17,482 nucleotides of DNA from G020354785 sp964521285. Its GTDB lineage: Bacteria; Bacteroidota; Bacteroidia; Bacteroidales; UBA10428. Below are positions 8,711 through 17,443 of the stretch, one piece after another. Each line of letters starts with the position of its first letter. The stretch's first letter is position 1. Location: assembly GCA_964521285.1 (NCBI GenBank), contig CAZFQS010000045.1:1-17482 (forward strand). The letters are read 5' to 3'. The notes beneath the pieces are model-generated. The model had not been told where the DNA came from. It ran no database searches and worked only from the letters and a program-made list of their open reading frames with translations. Position numbers and translations under genes: made by a program.

Positions 8711-11104
8711 TTATTTATTAATGATTTTTAGGAATATCTTTCCCATGGGCCCGGTCTGAATTATTTCAACAATATAGATGCCCGGGGGTAGCCCGTACAA
8801 ATCAATCATCTGCAACATGCTGTCGGATATGTCATGGTAAATTATATTCCCGTAAGAATTATATATATTTAGTATTCTTGTTTCAGCACTGCCAAAATCA
8901 ATAGCAAATTTCCCATTACACGGATTAGGGTATATTAAATAAGTGAATCCCGATTTTAATGGTCTCACCTTTGTATACGGGGATGCTCCGGTTGTAAAAT
9001 ATGACCTGGCAGAATTGCCACTTAGAGTATTATTACTGTAATCTTCAATATTTCTGATTATTATCACATAGCCTGTATAAGGTTGTAATTCTGATTCAGG
9101 CAATATCTTAATTTCAGTCTTTCCGGTATTTATCGTTGCCCCGAAAGGTATATGGTTCCTTTGACCTGAGGATTCTCTAAAAATAATTAAAGAGTCAGCA
9201 TTTGTATCATCAATTTCCCGGTTGTCAATTAACCTTACCGGTTCGTTGAAATTAACAGTAGCCTGCAGTATTGTTGGAACGTCTATGGATCCGTCCTCAG
9301 GATCAAACTGTATCTGAGGAGGTTGTAATTCCCCTGTGGTAAAACTGGTACTTAATGCATCAGCCTGATTGTCAGAGTAATCCTCTAGTCCACTTGCCAC
9401 AGAAACATAATATAGCTGTTCCTCTTCAAGCTTTGCTTTGGGCATTAGGGTAATTAATTTTTTGTCGGTGCTTACAGTAACAATATAGTCCACATCCTCA
9501 CCCTGAGCGTCGGTCTCTTTAAAAGTCAGCACAGTCTTAATATTTGAATAGTCAATCTCGGAATCATCAACATACCGTACCGGTTCATTAAATTCAAAAT
9601 AAATTTTTGTATCTAAGGGAACACAGGTTTCATCGGAAGGTGAGATATTTATAACCGGGGGATTGAAATCGTCGCTTGTACCTGCAAGATATACCTGTTG
9701 TGCAATCCGCTGTATTAGTGTATCGCTTACTATGTCTGAATTGATTGTAAGAATGTCTGTAATATAACCTTCTGTAACCGGATTAAATGCTACATTAATA
9801 ATTGTATCACTATTTGCAGGAATAGCAATTGGAAAATTTTCATCAATATAAAAAGATGATGTATGTGTTGAATATCCTGTAATATTTACAGGCTTATCAG
9901 AGTTGTTGGATAATCTAAGCTGGTAGTAATATGTCATATACTCGTATTTCGGGAATATTATTGTATCTGTATTTGTAGTAAACAAATTTGTTTTCCAGGG
10001 ATGCTTGGTTATAAGGAGGGATGATGCATAATCTGAAAAGTCCATTATTAAGGCGATCGAATTATCCGGGCGGAGCTCAATCAGGGATGGTGTTGTTTCC
10101 CCCAGTCCGAGCAAAATATTACCACCCGGCAACTTTTGGGTATTACATCCGAAAAAGGCATACACATCAAAATAAGGATGATACCTCTTAACCAGAGTTG
10201 CACTCATTGAATCTTCATTAATAATATATTCAACTGCACTGGAAAACCGGGGAGTATTATAATTACCATTATCAAAAAGCAGTATATTACCGTTATCAAG
10301 TTTTGTTATGCTATGCTGTTGAGAAAAGCCGATTGTATCGTTTATGAAACCAAACTGATTTTTCTTACCCCCGAGCCTCCATATTATGTCCCCTGTTCTC
10401 CTGTCAATTTTGGTTATCTCGTCAAGATGGCGTGAAGAAATAAGTATGCTTGTATCGGAGTCAAATTCGATACCATTCGGGTGAACATAATCAATAATTG
10501 AAGAGGTGAGGTTTACGGCAGCATCATTGGCATCAAGGATATCAAAATGCTCCCAGCTTTTCCATTCAAAAACCAGGTTTTCCATATTGTCAAATTCCTG
10601 GATAACCAGTTCCAATACACTGGCATCAGGATTTCCACCCTCGACAATCTGGCTCATATCGACATTTCTATAGTAATTTCCTATAAATAATGCATGGCCG
10701 TCTTCAGATATTTTAAAATCATGTTGATTGGCATCACAGTCTAACATGTATAACGTATCAATCCGGTTATACGAACTGTCAATAACAAAATAACCAAAGC
10801 CCGTCCAATTAGGACGGTATGTAAGATAACCGTTTTTCTGCAGACGAAAGCCGCCGTTTCCCAGATAAAGCCTTCTGTAATATACAGGTGTGCCGTAATT
10901 ATCAACAATTGCGGCAAAATGTAGTGCAGTATCGGTATTTAGTACTCTTGAAGAGATAAAAAAATAACCGGGTTCAGGTCCGTTTGACTCAATAACCTTA
11001 ACCGGTGGCAGGTACGATTCAATTGATTCACTTAACTGTCCGGTTAAATTCTGTATGCCAGTATGAATAATGAATAATAAGGTTGTCAGTACTACCCGGT
11101 ACAT
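8711..11104 (-). CDS. T9SS-exported arylsulfotransferase-like (ASST) beta-propeller protein, paralogue 1
   Basis: A 797-residue secreted protein. The signal peptide is about residues 1-23 (ending near Thr-Gly-Gln). The ASST-like propeller spans about 45-372 and carries the family run IDRRTGDIIWRLGGKKNQF at 233-251 and an ILLFDNG blade motif at 274-280. Candidate active-site residues are His128 (QHDF), His208 (YVHPNG), Arg225 (SSRH) and His264 (QQHS). Next come an ASH/HYDIN-like domain (about 375-475), two Big_5/SbsA-type Ig-like domains (about 482-590 and 595-706, each with a FNEPVR motif), and a T9SS type A sorting domain starting at IYPNP (724-728). The protein should be exported by T9SS and anchored or released at the surface. 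Known ASSTs transfer sulfate between phenolic compounds, but the shorter family members include uncharacterised proteins, so a binding role is equally possible. Confidence 0.9.
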   Translation of the reverse strand: MYRVVLTTLLFIIHTGIQNLTGQLSESIESYLPPVKVIESNGPEPGYFFISSRVLNTDTALHFAAIVDNYGTPVYYRRLYLGNGGFRLQKNGYLTYRPNWTGFGYFVIDSSYNRIDTLYMLDCDANQHDFKISEDGHALFIGNYYRNVDMSQIVEGGNPDASVLELVIQEFDNMENLVFEWKSWEHFDILDANDAAVNLTSSIIDYVHPNGIEFDSDTSILISSRHLDEITKIDRRTGDIIWRLGGKKNQFGFINDTIGFSQQHSITKLDNGNILLFDNGNYNTPRFSSAVEYIINEDSMSATLVKRYHPYFDVYAFFGCNTQKLPGGNILLGLGETTPSLIELRPDNSIALIMDFSDYASSLLITKHPWKTNLFTTNTDTIIFPKYEYMTYYYQLRLSNNSDKPVNITGYSTHTSSFYIDENFPIAIPANSDTIINVAFNPVTEGYITDILTINSDIVSDTLIQRIAQQVYLAGTSDDFNPPVINISPSDETCVPLDTKIYFEFNEPVRYVDDSEIDYSNIKTVLTFKETDAQGEDVDYIVTVSTDKKLITLMPKAKLEEEQLYYVSVASGLEDYSDNQADALSTSFTTGELQPPQIQFDPEDGSIDVPTILQATVNFNEPVRLIDNREIDDTNADSLIIFRESSGQRNHIPFGATINTGKTEIKILPESELQPYTGYVIIIRNIEDYSNNTLSGNSARSYFTTGASPYTKVRPLKSGFTYLIYPNPCNGKFAIDFGSAETRILNIYNSYGNIIYHDISDSMLQMIDLYGLPPGIYIVEIIQTGPMGKIFLKIINK

Positions 11105-11116
11105 CGCAGATAACTA

Positions 11117-11148
11117 CAAGATATAATGTTGAATTGTAAAAGCTCAAA
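11117..11148 (-). promoter_or_regulatory. Weak candidate promoter for the ASST-like gene pair
   Basis: On the minus strand TTTG (11148-11145) is followed, after 21 nt, by TATCTTG (11123-11117), one base short of the Bacteroidota -7 consensus TAnnTTTG. The spacing is right, but the resulting leader would be under 10 nt, and the TTTG lies right beside the operon A terminator hairpin. It is offered because that terminator implies the ASST pair needs its own start of transcription. Confidence 0.22.
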
Positions 11149-11149
11149 T

Positions 11150-11185
11150 ACTTAAAAAGCGAACCGTTAGGTTCGCTTTTTAAGT
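11150..11185. terminator. Hairpin terminator closing operon A
   Basis: A perfect 16-bp stem (11150-11165 with 11170-11185) with a 4-nt loop. The GC-rich centre (GCGAACC) is flanked by an A-run on one arm and a T-run on the other, so it can work as an intrinsic terminator in both directions. It begins 15 bp after the stop of the lipoprotein gene 11200-12090 and 45 bp before the ASST-like gene, separating the SusCD-A operon from the ASST pair. Confidence 0.85.
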
Positions 11186-11199
11186 TATTGTTAAGTTTA

Positions 11200-12090
11200 T
11201 TATTGTTTCACAAGATAAACATGAAATGTTGAAAAACATCCCAGACTGACACAAACATCTAGACCATAGGTAATTGAAAAATCACATGTGTTATATGTAC
11301 CGCCACCGGCATCAGCAGTAGCCGGACCATATCCCCACAAATCCTGTGAGATTGTTTGCGATTCAAAACTAACTGTAAAGTTAGCTGGATTCAGGACAAT
11401 CCTAAATGTGTCAGGTTCGGAGTAATTTGAATACATACCATAAACTTTTAGTCCGTTTTCAACTTCAGTATCAAGAAATATTTCGGCTGTGGTATTTTCC
11501 GATGCATAATCAAGATCAAAGCAGTCATATGTTCCAGGCCAATCATTTATACTGGCAGGACATGGTACAGGAACTGAGATATCAAATGTAGCACCACCTT
11601 TAAGTCCGGCCAGTGTATTAACCATAGATGAACTATAGGCCAGATCACCATTATCAGTATAGCCATGCAATTTAGATCCGTCTTCCATTGTAGCATTGAC
11701 AAAGAAATTAAATTGATTACCTTCGACTATTTCACTTGCAGCATTTAAAGCCGGAATGGCAGCGATAATATCATCAAGTGAATATGATACTGTTTGAGGA
11801 ACAGATGTAATGTTATCTGTCAGCACATACTGGTTTTCAAAATCACCATCAAATACAACAACTACAGTCAGTTTTTGAAAGGGATCGTCGAATAAAATAT
11901 TGACTACAGCCTCAAGGTTAAAACCGGCTAAATCGTACAAATCTATATAGATGGAAGAGTTATCTGTTAACTTCATATAAGGAGCAACAGCATCCTGCAA
12001 TTCCGGCATTCTGATATCAGGTTCTTTATCACAGGAATTTAAGATTGTCCCGATGACCAGAGTAATTATAATATATATTAGTTTCTTCAT
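11200..12090 (-). CDS. Cysteine-rich surface lipoprotein, third gene of operon A
   Basis: A 296-residue lipoprotein: the signal peptide ends at Cys20 (LNSC), followed by Asp-Lys-Glu. The first half (about 30-172) looks all-beta and carries an acidic region with VVVVFDGDF at 76-84. The second half starts near 183 with WPGTYDC and has five cysteines (177, 190, 269, 280, 285), unusual for a protein this small and suggestive of disulfides. I do not recognise a named family. By position, 31 bp after SusD-A and just before the terminator, it takes the place of SusE/SusF-type accessory lipoproteins and probably helps bind the substrate at the surface. It shares with the operon B lipoprotein only the general plan and a GTY turn at the start of the C-terminal part. 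Confidence 0.85.
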   Translation of the reverse strand: MKKLIYIIITLVIGTILNSCDKEPDIRMPELQDAVAPYMKLTDNSSIYIDLYDLAGFNLEAVVNILFDDPFQKLTVVVVFDGDFENQYVLTDNITSVPQTVSYSLDDIIAAIPALNAASEIVEGNQFNFFVNATMEDGSKLHGYTDNGDLAYSSSMVNTLAGLKGGATFDISVPVPCPASINDWPGTYDCFDLDYASENTTAEIFLDTEVENGLKVYGMYSNYSEPDTFRIVLNPANFTVSFESQTISQDLWGYGPATADAGGGTYNTCDFSITYGLDVCVSLGCFSTFHVYLVKQ

Positions 12091-12121
12091 ATTTTTAAAA
12101 TTTATTTTTTAATACATAATA

Positions 12122-13777
12122 TTATTCGTCCCAGAATACAGGAGACTGAGATACGATTTTCTGAGTACAGTTATTATTGAGGATAACTTCATCCTTATCA
12201 TATGGAAATGACAACGGAAAAGCTCTGGTTTCCTGGGTTGGAATAGGAGCAGTACCATCCGGCCCCTGATATTGACTTCCTCCGTTTGAATTTGCATCAA
12301 ACCTTACCGGGTATCCTGTCCTTCTGTAGTCAGTATACTGATCCATTGAGTTACCCCATTGTGAAATCCACTTTTGTGTCAAAACAATCTCGAGCTTTTT
12401 TTCAGCATCTCCTGCATCATATTCGGCAAGTACAGCAGTTACATAGGCAGTATCCATACCCGATCCTGCAAGAACAGGAACATCCTGGTTAGGTCCTACC
12501 ATATCAACAACCATATCTACCTGTTCAAATGATGCATATATTGCTTCTTCCAGTTTTGCTCTTGCATCACCTGCAACTCTTCCTACCTGCATCATTTCGG
12601 CTTCGATATATAATCTGTCAGCATAAGTTATGAACCTTTGCGGAGCAGCACCGGTTCCATCAAGTGAACCAAGAGGCCCTACCTGAACTCCATCATCAAA
12701 TGTGCCACCGCAAGGGTAAATACCCATCATTGTAAAACTTGAGCGGCCTGCATGGTCACGGTTAGGACCTACTGAGCCAAACATGATTGTATTGAAGTCA
12801 CCGTCCTTATATTCCGGCGGATTTTCAGGATCGCCTCCGTCCAGCTGATTACACCAGTAATATGGTATTCTCGGATCTGTAATTCCCGTATGTATATTAG
12901 CATTATAACCGCTCAATATTTCAAAGAACCACGGACTTATGTAATTACTTATCTGCGAACCTCCGTATTCTGAAACAAATGCAGGATGACGGTTTTCAGG
13001 GGCGACTGAAGTACCGAACGGTAGCATGAAATCATCACCGGGACCAATCAAATTATTATCCGGATCGGCCAGTAACTGATCTACTGCGCCCTGGCTGTAC
13101 ATGGATACCAGTCTCACCTGGTTATACATCTTTAGCTTCAGTGTATTTGCCAGTCTTACCCATTGTTCCGTATCACCGCCATATATTAAATCGTCGTCTC
13201 CGGGAACACGTATATTCTCAGCGTCGGTATTTTGTATATTGGCTATACCTTCATCAATTAAAGTAAATAATGCTGCATATATTTGTTCACCATCATCAAA
13301 AACAGGTTTTGTTATACCTTCAGTATTTGCTTCTGTATAGGGAATATCTGCCCATAAATCAACCATCATACTGAACAAATATGCTTTCAGTATTTTACCA
13401 ATTCCGGCATATATAAGATTACCCGGTTCCCCGTCTATTTCTGTTTCTCCCATCCGGATTAATAACTTAAGATCTTCCGCAGGTCCTGCATACAAGTCTT
13501 CCCAGTAAGTGTCAACAGCATATGAGTAACCATTAATATTGTAATCATCATATTCAGGCTGCCTTGTTACCATTTGATGCGAATATACTGCACATGCATA
13601 GCCCAGTTTAGCGTATCCAATTGAGAAATCGTCTCCAATGTCATACATTATACCGGGGAGTAATTTATCGATATCAGGTTCTGTAGCGTCGTTAGGACTT
13701 CTGTTTATATCGAGAAAATCTTCACACCCTGCTAATAATACTATTGTTGCTAACAGAAAGATTTTTATTTTTTTCAT
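12122..13777 (-). CDS. SusD/RagB-family outer-membrane lipoprotein (SusD-A)
   Basis: A 551-residue lipoprotein of the SusD-like_2 type. The signal peptide is short and ends at Cys18 (LLAGC), followed by EDFLDINRSPND, the family's usual opening. Other hallmarks are a VDLWADIPYTEAN stretch in the TPR-like region, WVRLANTLKLKMY, a YADRLYIEAEMMQVGR helix, and LTQKWISQWGN followed by TDYRRTGYP near the C-terminus. It forms the substrate-capturing lid on SusC-A, 24 bp upstream. It is about 40 residues longer than SusD-B; the extra length appears to be in the central loop region rich in Gly, Pro and Asn, which may shape a different binding face. No truncation is seen. The ligand cannot be deduced. 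Confidence 0.95.
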   Translation of the reverse strand: MKKIKIFLLATIVLLAGCEDFLDINRSPNDATEPDIDKLLPGIMYDIGDDFSIGYAKLGYACAVYSHQMVTRQPEYDDYNINGYSYAVDTYWEDLYAGPAEDLKLLIRMGETEIDGEPGNLIYAGIGKILKAYLFSMMVDLWADIPYTEANTEGITKPVFDDGEQIYAALFTLIDEGIANIQNTDAENIRVPGDDDLIYGGDTEQWVRLANTLKLKMYNQVRLVSMYSQGAVDQLLADPDNNLIGPGDDFMLPFGTSVAPENRHPAFVSEYGGSQISNYISPWFFEILSGYNANIHTGITDPRIPYYWCNQLDGGDPENPPEYKDGDFNTIMFGSVGPNRDHAGRSSFTMMGIYPCGGTFDDGVQVGPLGSLDGTGAAPQRFITYADRLYIEAEMMQVGRVAGDARAKLEEAIYASFEQVDMVVDMVGPNQDVPVLAGSGMDTAYVTAVLAEYDAGDAEKKLEIVLTQKWISQWGNSMDQYTDYRRTGYPVRFDANSNGGSQYQGPDGTAPIPTQETRAFPLSFPYDKDEVILNNNCTQKIVSQSPVFWDE

Positions 13778-13801
13778 AGCTGTAATATTTAATCGTTATA
13801 A

Positions 13802-16800
13802 TTAGAAAGTAAACTTAAGATTAACACCGTATCTTTTGACCGAGGGTGCAATAGAATATTCTATACCTTGAGTATTATCAGATCCGTAACCGTTAACTTC
13901 AGGGTCGAAGTTTGTGTACTCAGGAATATTCGGAGCAAAGTACCATAGATTTCTACCTGTCAGGCTGATACTTATTGAACCAAAAGGTGTTTTACCTAAA
14001 AGTTTCCTTGGCAGCTCGTAACCTACTGCTATTTCGCGTAATCTGACTACTGTAGCATCATATACATTCCATTCACCGGCAGAATTAATAGCAAAAGATT
14101 CACCAAAGTAAAGGTCGTTCATACTAACCTGAGTTATATTGGGTATCTTATTACCATTGGCATCCAGAAGGGGTTCTTCAGTGTTCGGATCCCCGTAATA
14201 TCCCGGAATCACAAAGCTATGCTCCCTGTCTTCAGTATCTTTGGTCACACCTCTACCCAGCAATAATACAATCGAATTACACAAAACGTCACCTCCCTGG
14301 GTATAATCAACAAGGGCACGTATTGAAAGTCCCCTGAATGAGAAAGTATTAATAACACCAAGTTTGAAATCGGGATTAGGATCTCCGTAAATTTGATTTT
14401 CCCTTTGTTCGATAAGTAGTCCGGTTCCCGGATTTATAAGCAGGTTACCTTCATCATCCCTTACATCAACTTCACCCAGGAACACACCATAAGGCTGACC
14501 AACCTGTGCAACAATACTCGGGTCTCCAAACAGACCGTATAATATTGTTCTTTCCACTTCACCTTCCTCAGGTTCTCCTTCAAATACATCAACAACTTCA
14601 TTAACATTTTGTGTAAATGTTCCAAAAATGTTCCATGTAAAACCATTGGCCATTTTAACAGGTGTCAAATCAAGTCCGATTTCAACTCCCTTGTTTGTCA
14701 TTTCCCCCACATTTGTCCACTGTGACCTAAATCCTGATGAAGCGGGTACACTAACAGAGTATATCATGTCTGTGGATTTATTTGAATAATAGGTAAAGTC
14801 TATTCCAATCCTGTTATTAATGAAGCCCAGATCGGTCCCAACTTCAAACTCTGTTTTAAACTCAGGATTAAGTTCAGGGTCATTACCTTCATCCGGTGTC
14901 GTCATGGCAGCTTGTCCAAGGAACGGAAAAGCAGCGTATTTATAAACAGATTTATCACCTGTAAATTCTGTAGCTTTGCTAATAAATGTAGTAGAAGTAC
15001 TGTAAGGATCTGCATCCATACCAACCTTACCCCAGCTGACTCTTACTTTACCCAGGCTAATTATATTATTGTCCAGTTCAAGCAGTTCTGAAAACAGGAA
15101 TGAAAGTGAAGCAGCCGGGTAAAAGTATGATCTTTTATCAACAGGTAATGTTGAAGACCAGTCGTTTCTTCCGGTTAAGTTCAAATATAAGTAATTTTTA
15201 TAACCCACAGTCACATCTGCAAAGGCTCCAATTATTCTCCTGCGTTCATATGCACCGCCAAATGGAATTACGCTGTTTGTATTGTCAATATCGTAGATAC
15301 CCGGAGACACTATTTCTATGCCTCTGACTGCCTGCTGGTCAGTTGTTCGCTGATTAACATTGTGACCTAAAATAGCTTTGAAATCAATACCTGAACCAAG
15401 TTGCCTGCTAAAGGTTAACAGGAAGTTTGATTCTATTTCCTGTTGCCATACATCATCATCTATAATGGCTCCCAGTCCCTGGTATCCCCTTGACAACCTG
15501 TCTATTACCTGTTGCCTTCTTTGAATAAAAGTATTTATTCCTATCTGATAGCTTGCGTTTAACCAGTCCGTTAGATTATAAGACAGGTTTGCTGAACCCA
15601 CTATTCTGTCCATATTTGTAATAACCTTATTGTGTTCCCATGACCAGAGCGGATTATCAAATTGGCCTCTACCATTATGTTGTAGTGGTTCACCTGTGAC
15701 AGGATGTGTATATCCAAGGCTGTAGTCCCATGCTCTGCCTAACCATAAGGCACGTGCAAATGAAGAGGCAGCATTGTCATCATCAGCCTGGTTGTTACCG
15801 AAAATACCACCTTGCTGCTTACTGGTTGTATAGCTGAAAGTACCACCAGCCCTGAACTTATTTGATAACATTGTGGTTCCGCCTAAACTAAGACCATACC
15901 TGTCAAAGCTGGAATGGGGAACATAACCGTCATTATTTAAGGTTGATGCAGTTAAATTAAAACCGGATTTTTCATCTCCTCCGGTAATATTTACCGCGTT
16001 TTCATAGACCATTCCTGTTTTAAAAAGACCTTCAACGTTATCAGGATCAGGGACCCACGGTACACTATCACCCAGTTCAGGAAAAGCTTCCAGCATTAAA
16101 GGCCATGTTTCAATGGAATCACGGGCATCAAACCTTGGACCCCAGGAACCATTAGCATTAGCGTATAAGAAATCAACCCCGTTTCCGTAAGTGTTTTGAT
16201 ATTCCGGTAAGTTTGCAATATTTTCCCAGTTAACTGAGCTTGATACCGTAACCTCAAGTCCTTTCCTGGAAGGAGCTATGTTCTTTGATTTGGTAGTAAC
16301 AACAACTACTCCGTTTTTTGCCCTTGAACCGTATAAAGCAGCAGCTGCGGCTCCTTTTAGTACCGATACTGAAGCAATATCATTCGGATCAAGTGTTGAA
16401 ATACTACTGCCATAAGCTCCTCCACCAGCGCTCTGATCTGTTGTATTATACTGGTCATTACTATAAGGGATACCATCAACAACAAACAGTGGCTGGTTAT
16501 CACCCAGGAAAGATGAATTACCTCTTATGGTAATTCTGGAAGCTACACCAGGTGCACCACTGGTACTTCTGATGTCTACTCCCGGTATCTTGCCCTCGAG
16601 TGATTTTAATAAATCAGGTTCGGATTTCTGGAGGGTTTCGTCAGATGATATACTGGCTACCGAATATCCAAGAGACCTTTCTGCTCTTGAAATACCAATA
16701 GCCGTAACAACAACCTCTTCCAATCCAAGAACCTCTGTTTCTAAAATTACATCGATGACAGTCTGTCCTGCAACCTGTACTTCCTGCGTTCTCATCCCTA

Positions 16801-17026
16801 CAGAACTAAACACAAGTGTTGCATCCGGAGGAACTGTCAGTGAATAATCACCGTTGATGTCGGTAGCCGTACCAGTAGATGTACCCTTAACAACCACAGA
16901 AACACCTGGCAGAGCTATGCCATCATCAGCACTGGTGATATTTCCAGAGATTTGTATGTCCTGGGCAAATATGACATTAAAGCCAACAAATACCAGGCAT
17001 ACAATTAAACTTCCAATTTTTTTCAT
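13802..17026 (-). CDS. SusC/RagA-family TonB-dependent outer-membrane transporter (SusC-A)
   Basis: A 1074-residue outer-membrane importer. The signal peptide ends at Ala21 (VIFA, then Gln). A carboxypeptidase-D regulatory-like domain occupies about 25-97 (LPGVSVVVKGTSTG). A TonB-box-like EEVVVTAIGI follows at 103-112, then the plug, which contains QPLFVVDGIPY at 178-188 and ends with LYGSRAKNGVVVVTTK near 231-246. The remaining residues form the barrel, ending in Lys-Phe-Thr-Phe with the usual terminal aromatic. It opens operon A; SusD-A follows after 24 bp and the gene has its own upstream AT-rich control region. Plug and TonB box are intact, so it should be an active transporter. It shares the RA..(S/A)LGYS segment after the TonB box with SusC-B, placing both in the same subclass. 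Confidence 0.97.
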   Translation of the reverse strand: MKKIGSLIVCLVFVGFNVIFAQDIQISGNITSADDGIALPGVSVVVKGTSTGTATDINGDYSLTVPPDATLVFSSVGMRTQEVQVAGQTVIDVILETEVLGLEEVVVTAIGISRAERSLGYSVASISSDETLQKSEPDLLKSLEGKIPGVDIRSTSGAPGVASRITIRGNSSFLGDNQPLFVVDGIPYSNDQYNTTDQSAGGGAYGSSISTLDPNDIASVSVLKGAAAAALYGSRAKNGVVVVTTKSKNIAPSRKGLEVTVSSSVNWENIANLPEYQNTYGNGVDFLYANANGSWGPRFDARDSIETWPLMLEAFPELGDSVPWVPDPDNVEGLFKTGMVYENAVNITGGDEKSGFNLTASTLNNDGYVPHSSFDRYGLSLGGTTMLSNKFRAGGTFSYTTSKQQGGIFGNNQADDDNAASSFARALWLGRAWDYSLGYTHPVTGEPLQHNGRGQFDNPLWSWEHNKVITNMDRIVGSANLSYNLTDWLNASYQIGINTFIQRRQQVIDRLSRGYQGLGAIIDDDVWQQEIESNFLLTFSRQLGSGIDFKAILGHNVNQRTTDQQAVRGIEIVSPGIYDIDNTNSVIPFGGAYERRRIIGAFADVTVGYKNYLYLNLTGRNDWSSTLPVDKRSYFYPAASLSFLFSELLELDNNIISLGKVRVSWGKVGMDADPYSTSTTFISKATEFTGDKSVYKYAAFPFLGQAAMTTPDEGNDPELNPEFKTEFEVGTDLGFINNRIGIDFTYYSNKSTDMIYSVSVPASSGFRSQWTNVGEMTNKGVEIGLDLTPVKMANGFTWNIFGTFTQNVNEVVDVFEGEPEEGEVERTILYGLFGDPSIVAQVGQPYGVFLGEVDVRDDEGNLLINPGTGLLIEQRENQIYGDPNPDFKLGVINTFSFRGLSIRALVDYTQGGDVLCNSIVLLLGRGVTKDTEDREHSFVIPGYYGDPNTEEPLLDANGNKIPNITQVSMNDLYFGESFAINSAGEWNVYDATVVRLREIAVGYELPRKLLGKTPFGSISISLTGRNLWYFAPNIPEYTNFDPEVNGYGSDNTQGIEYSIAPSVKRYGVNLKFTF

Positions 17027-17107
17027 AGATAATAATTTAAGGTTTTTAATAGGCTAACATTAATAATAAAAAATTACTGTCACAATGTTTGTTATACTAT
17101 GAGGGCT

Positions 17108-17115
17108 CAAATCTA
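17108..17115 (-). promoter_or_regulatory. Candidate -7 box for operon A
   Basis: On the minus strand 17115-17108 reads TAGATTTG, an exact match to the Bacteroidota -7 consensus TAnnTTTG, 81 bp before the SusC-A start codon. The -33 position has only a TTTTA-like sequence instead of TTTG. Transcription would start near 17101, giving a leader of about 75 nt. No ECF-sigma or regulator gene lies nearby to suggest how it is controlled. Confidence 0.45.
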
Positions 17116-17272
17116 TAAAAAAATCTTAAAAAATAAAATATAGTGATATGTTTTTAAGTATTTAATAATTAAGTTAATACAGTGTATAAATATGAAATTT
17201 AGACTAATAATTATACTAAAAGCTCGCTAATTAGTTATCAATATGACAGTTATAAAAGATAAAATAACAAAT

Positions 17273-17296
17273 TTTTTGTGTTTTATAACACAAAAA
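17273..17296. repeat. AT-rich hairpin upstream of operon A
   Basis: A perfect 10-bp inverted repeat (TTTTTGTGTT and its complement, 17273-17282 and 17287-17296) with the 4-nt loop TTAT. It lies 148 bp after the stop of the partial gene at the right edge. It may end that transcript or serve as a protein-binding site, but the stem has few G-C pairs, so a strong terminator is unlikely. Confidence 0.45.
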
Positions 17297-17443
17297 GTTT
17301 TATTTATCAAATTTATTATTTAATTCGTCAAAACCACTATTTTGGCAAAAAAAACTAAAAATTCATTAAAAATCCAATTATTTTTTATCCGATTCAAAAT
17401 ATTTAACATCAATTATCCCTAAATTATTACTTTAGACTGAAAT

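Larger units (their letters stand above)
17027..17443. other. Intergenic control region upstream of operon A
   Basis: A very AT-rich stretch of 417 bp with no convincing gene on either strand. It holds the candidate -7 box at 17108-17115 and a hairpin at 17273-17296. It separates SusC-A from a probable outer-membrane protein gene whose end is visible at the window edge. Confidence 0.7.

Noticed and set aside
6445..11104. Reading the two propeller proteins as PQQ-dependent dehydrogenases because of their repeated beta-blades.
   Set aside because: The HDF, YVH.N, SR and QHS motifs with TG(D/E)IIWRLGG fit the arylsulfotransferase-like family, and PQQ-binding tryptophan-docking repeats are not evident.
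55..17026. Calling the window a classical polysaccharide utilisation locus.
   Set aside because: SusCD pairs alone do not define one: no carbohydrate-active enzyme, sulfatase or SusR/HTCS/ECF regulator is present in the window.
16527..17057. Plus-strand open frames of 67-106 codons opposite the SusC-A N-terminal region.
   Set aside because: They mirror the strong SusC-A coding frame, have no signal or family motif, and are typical antisense shadows.
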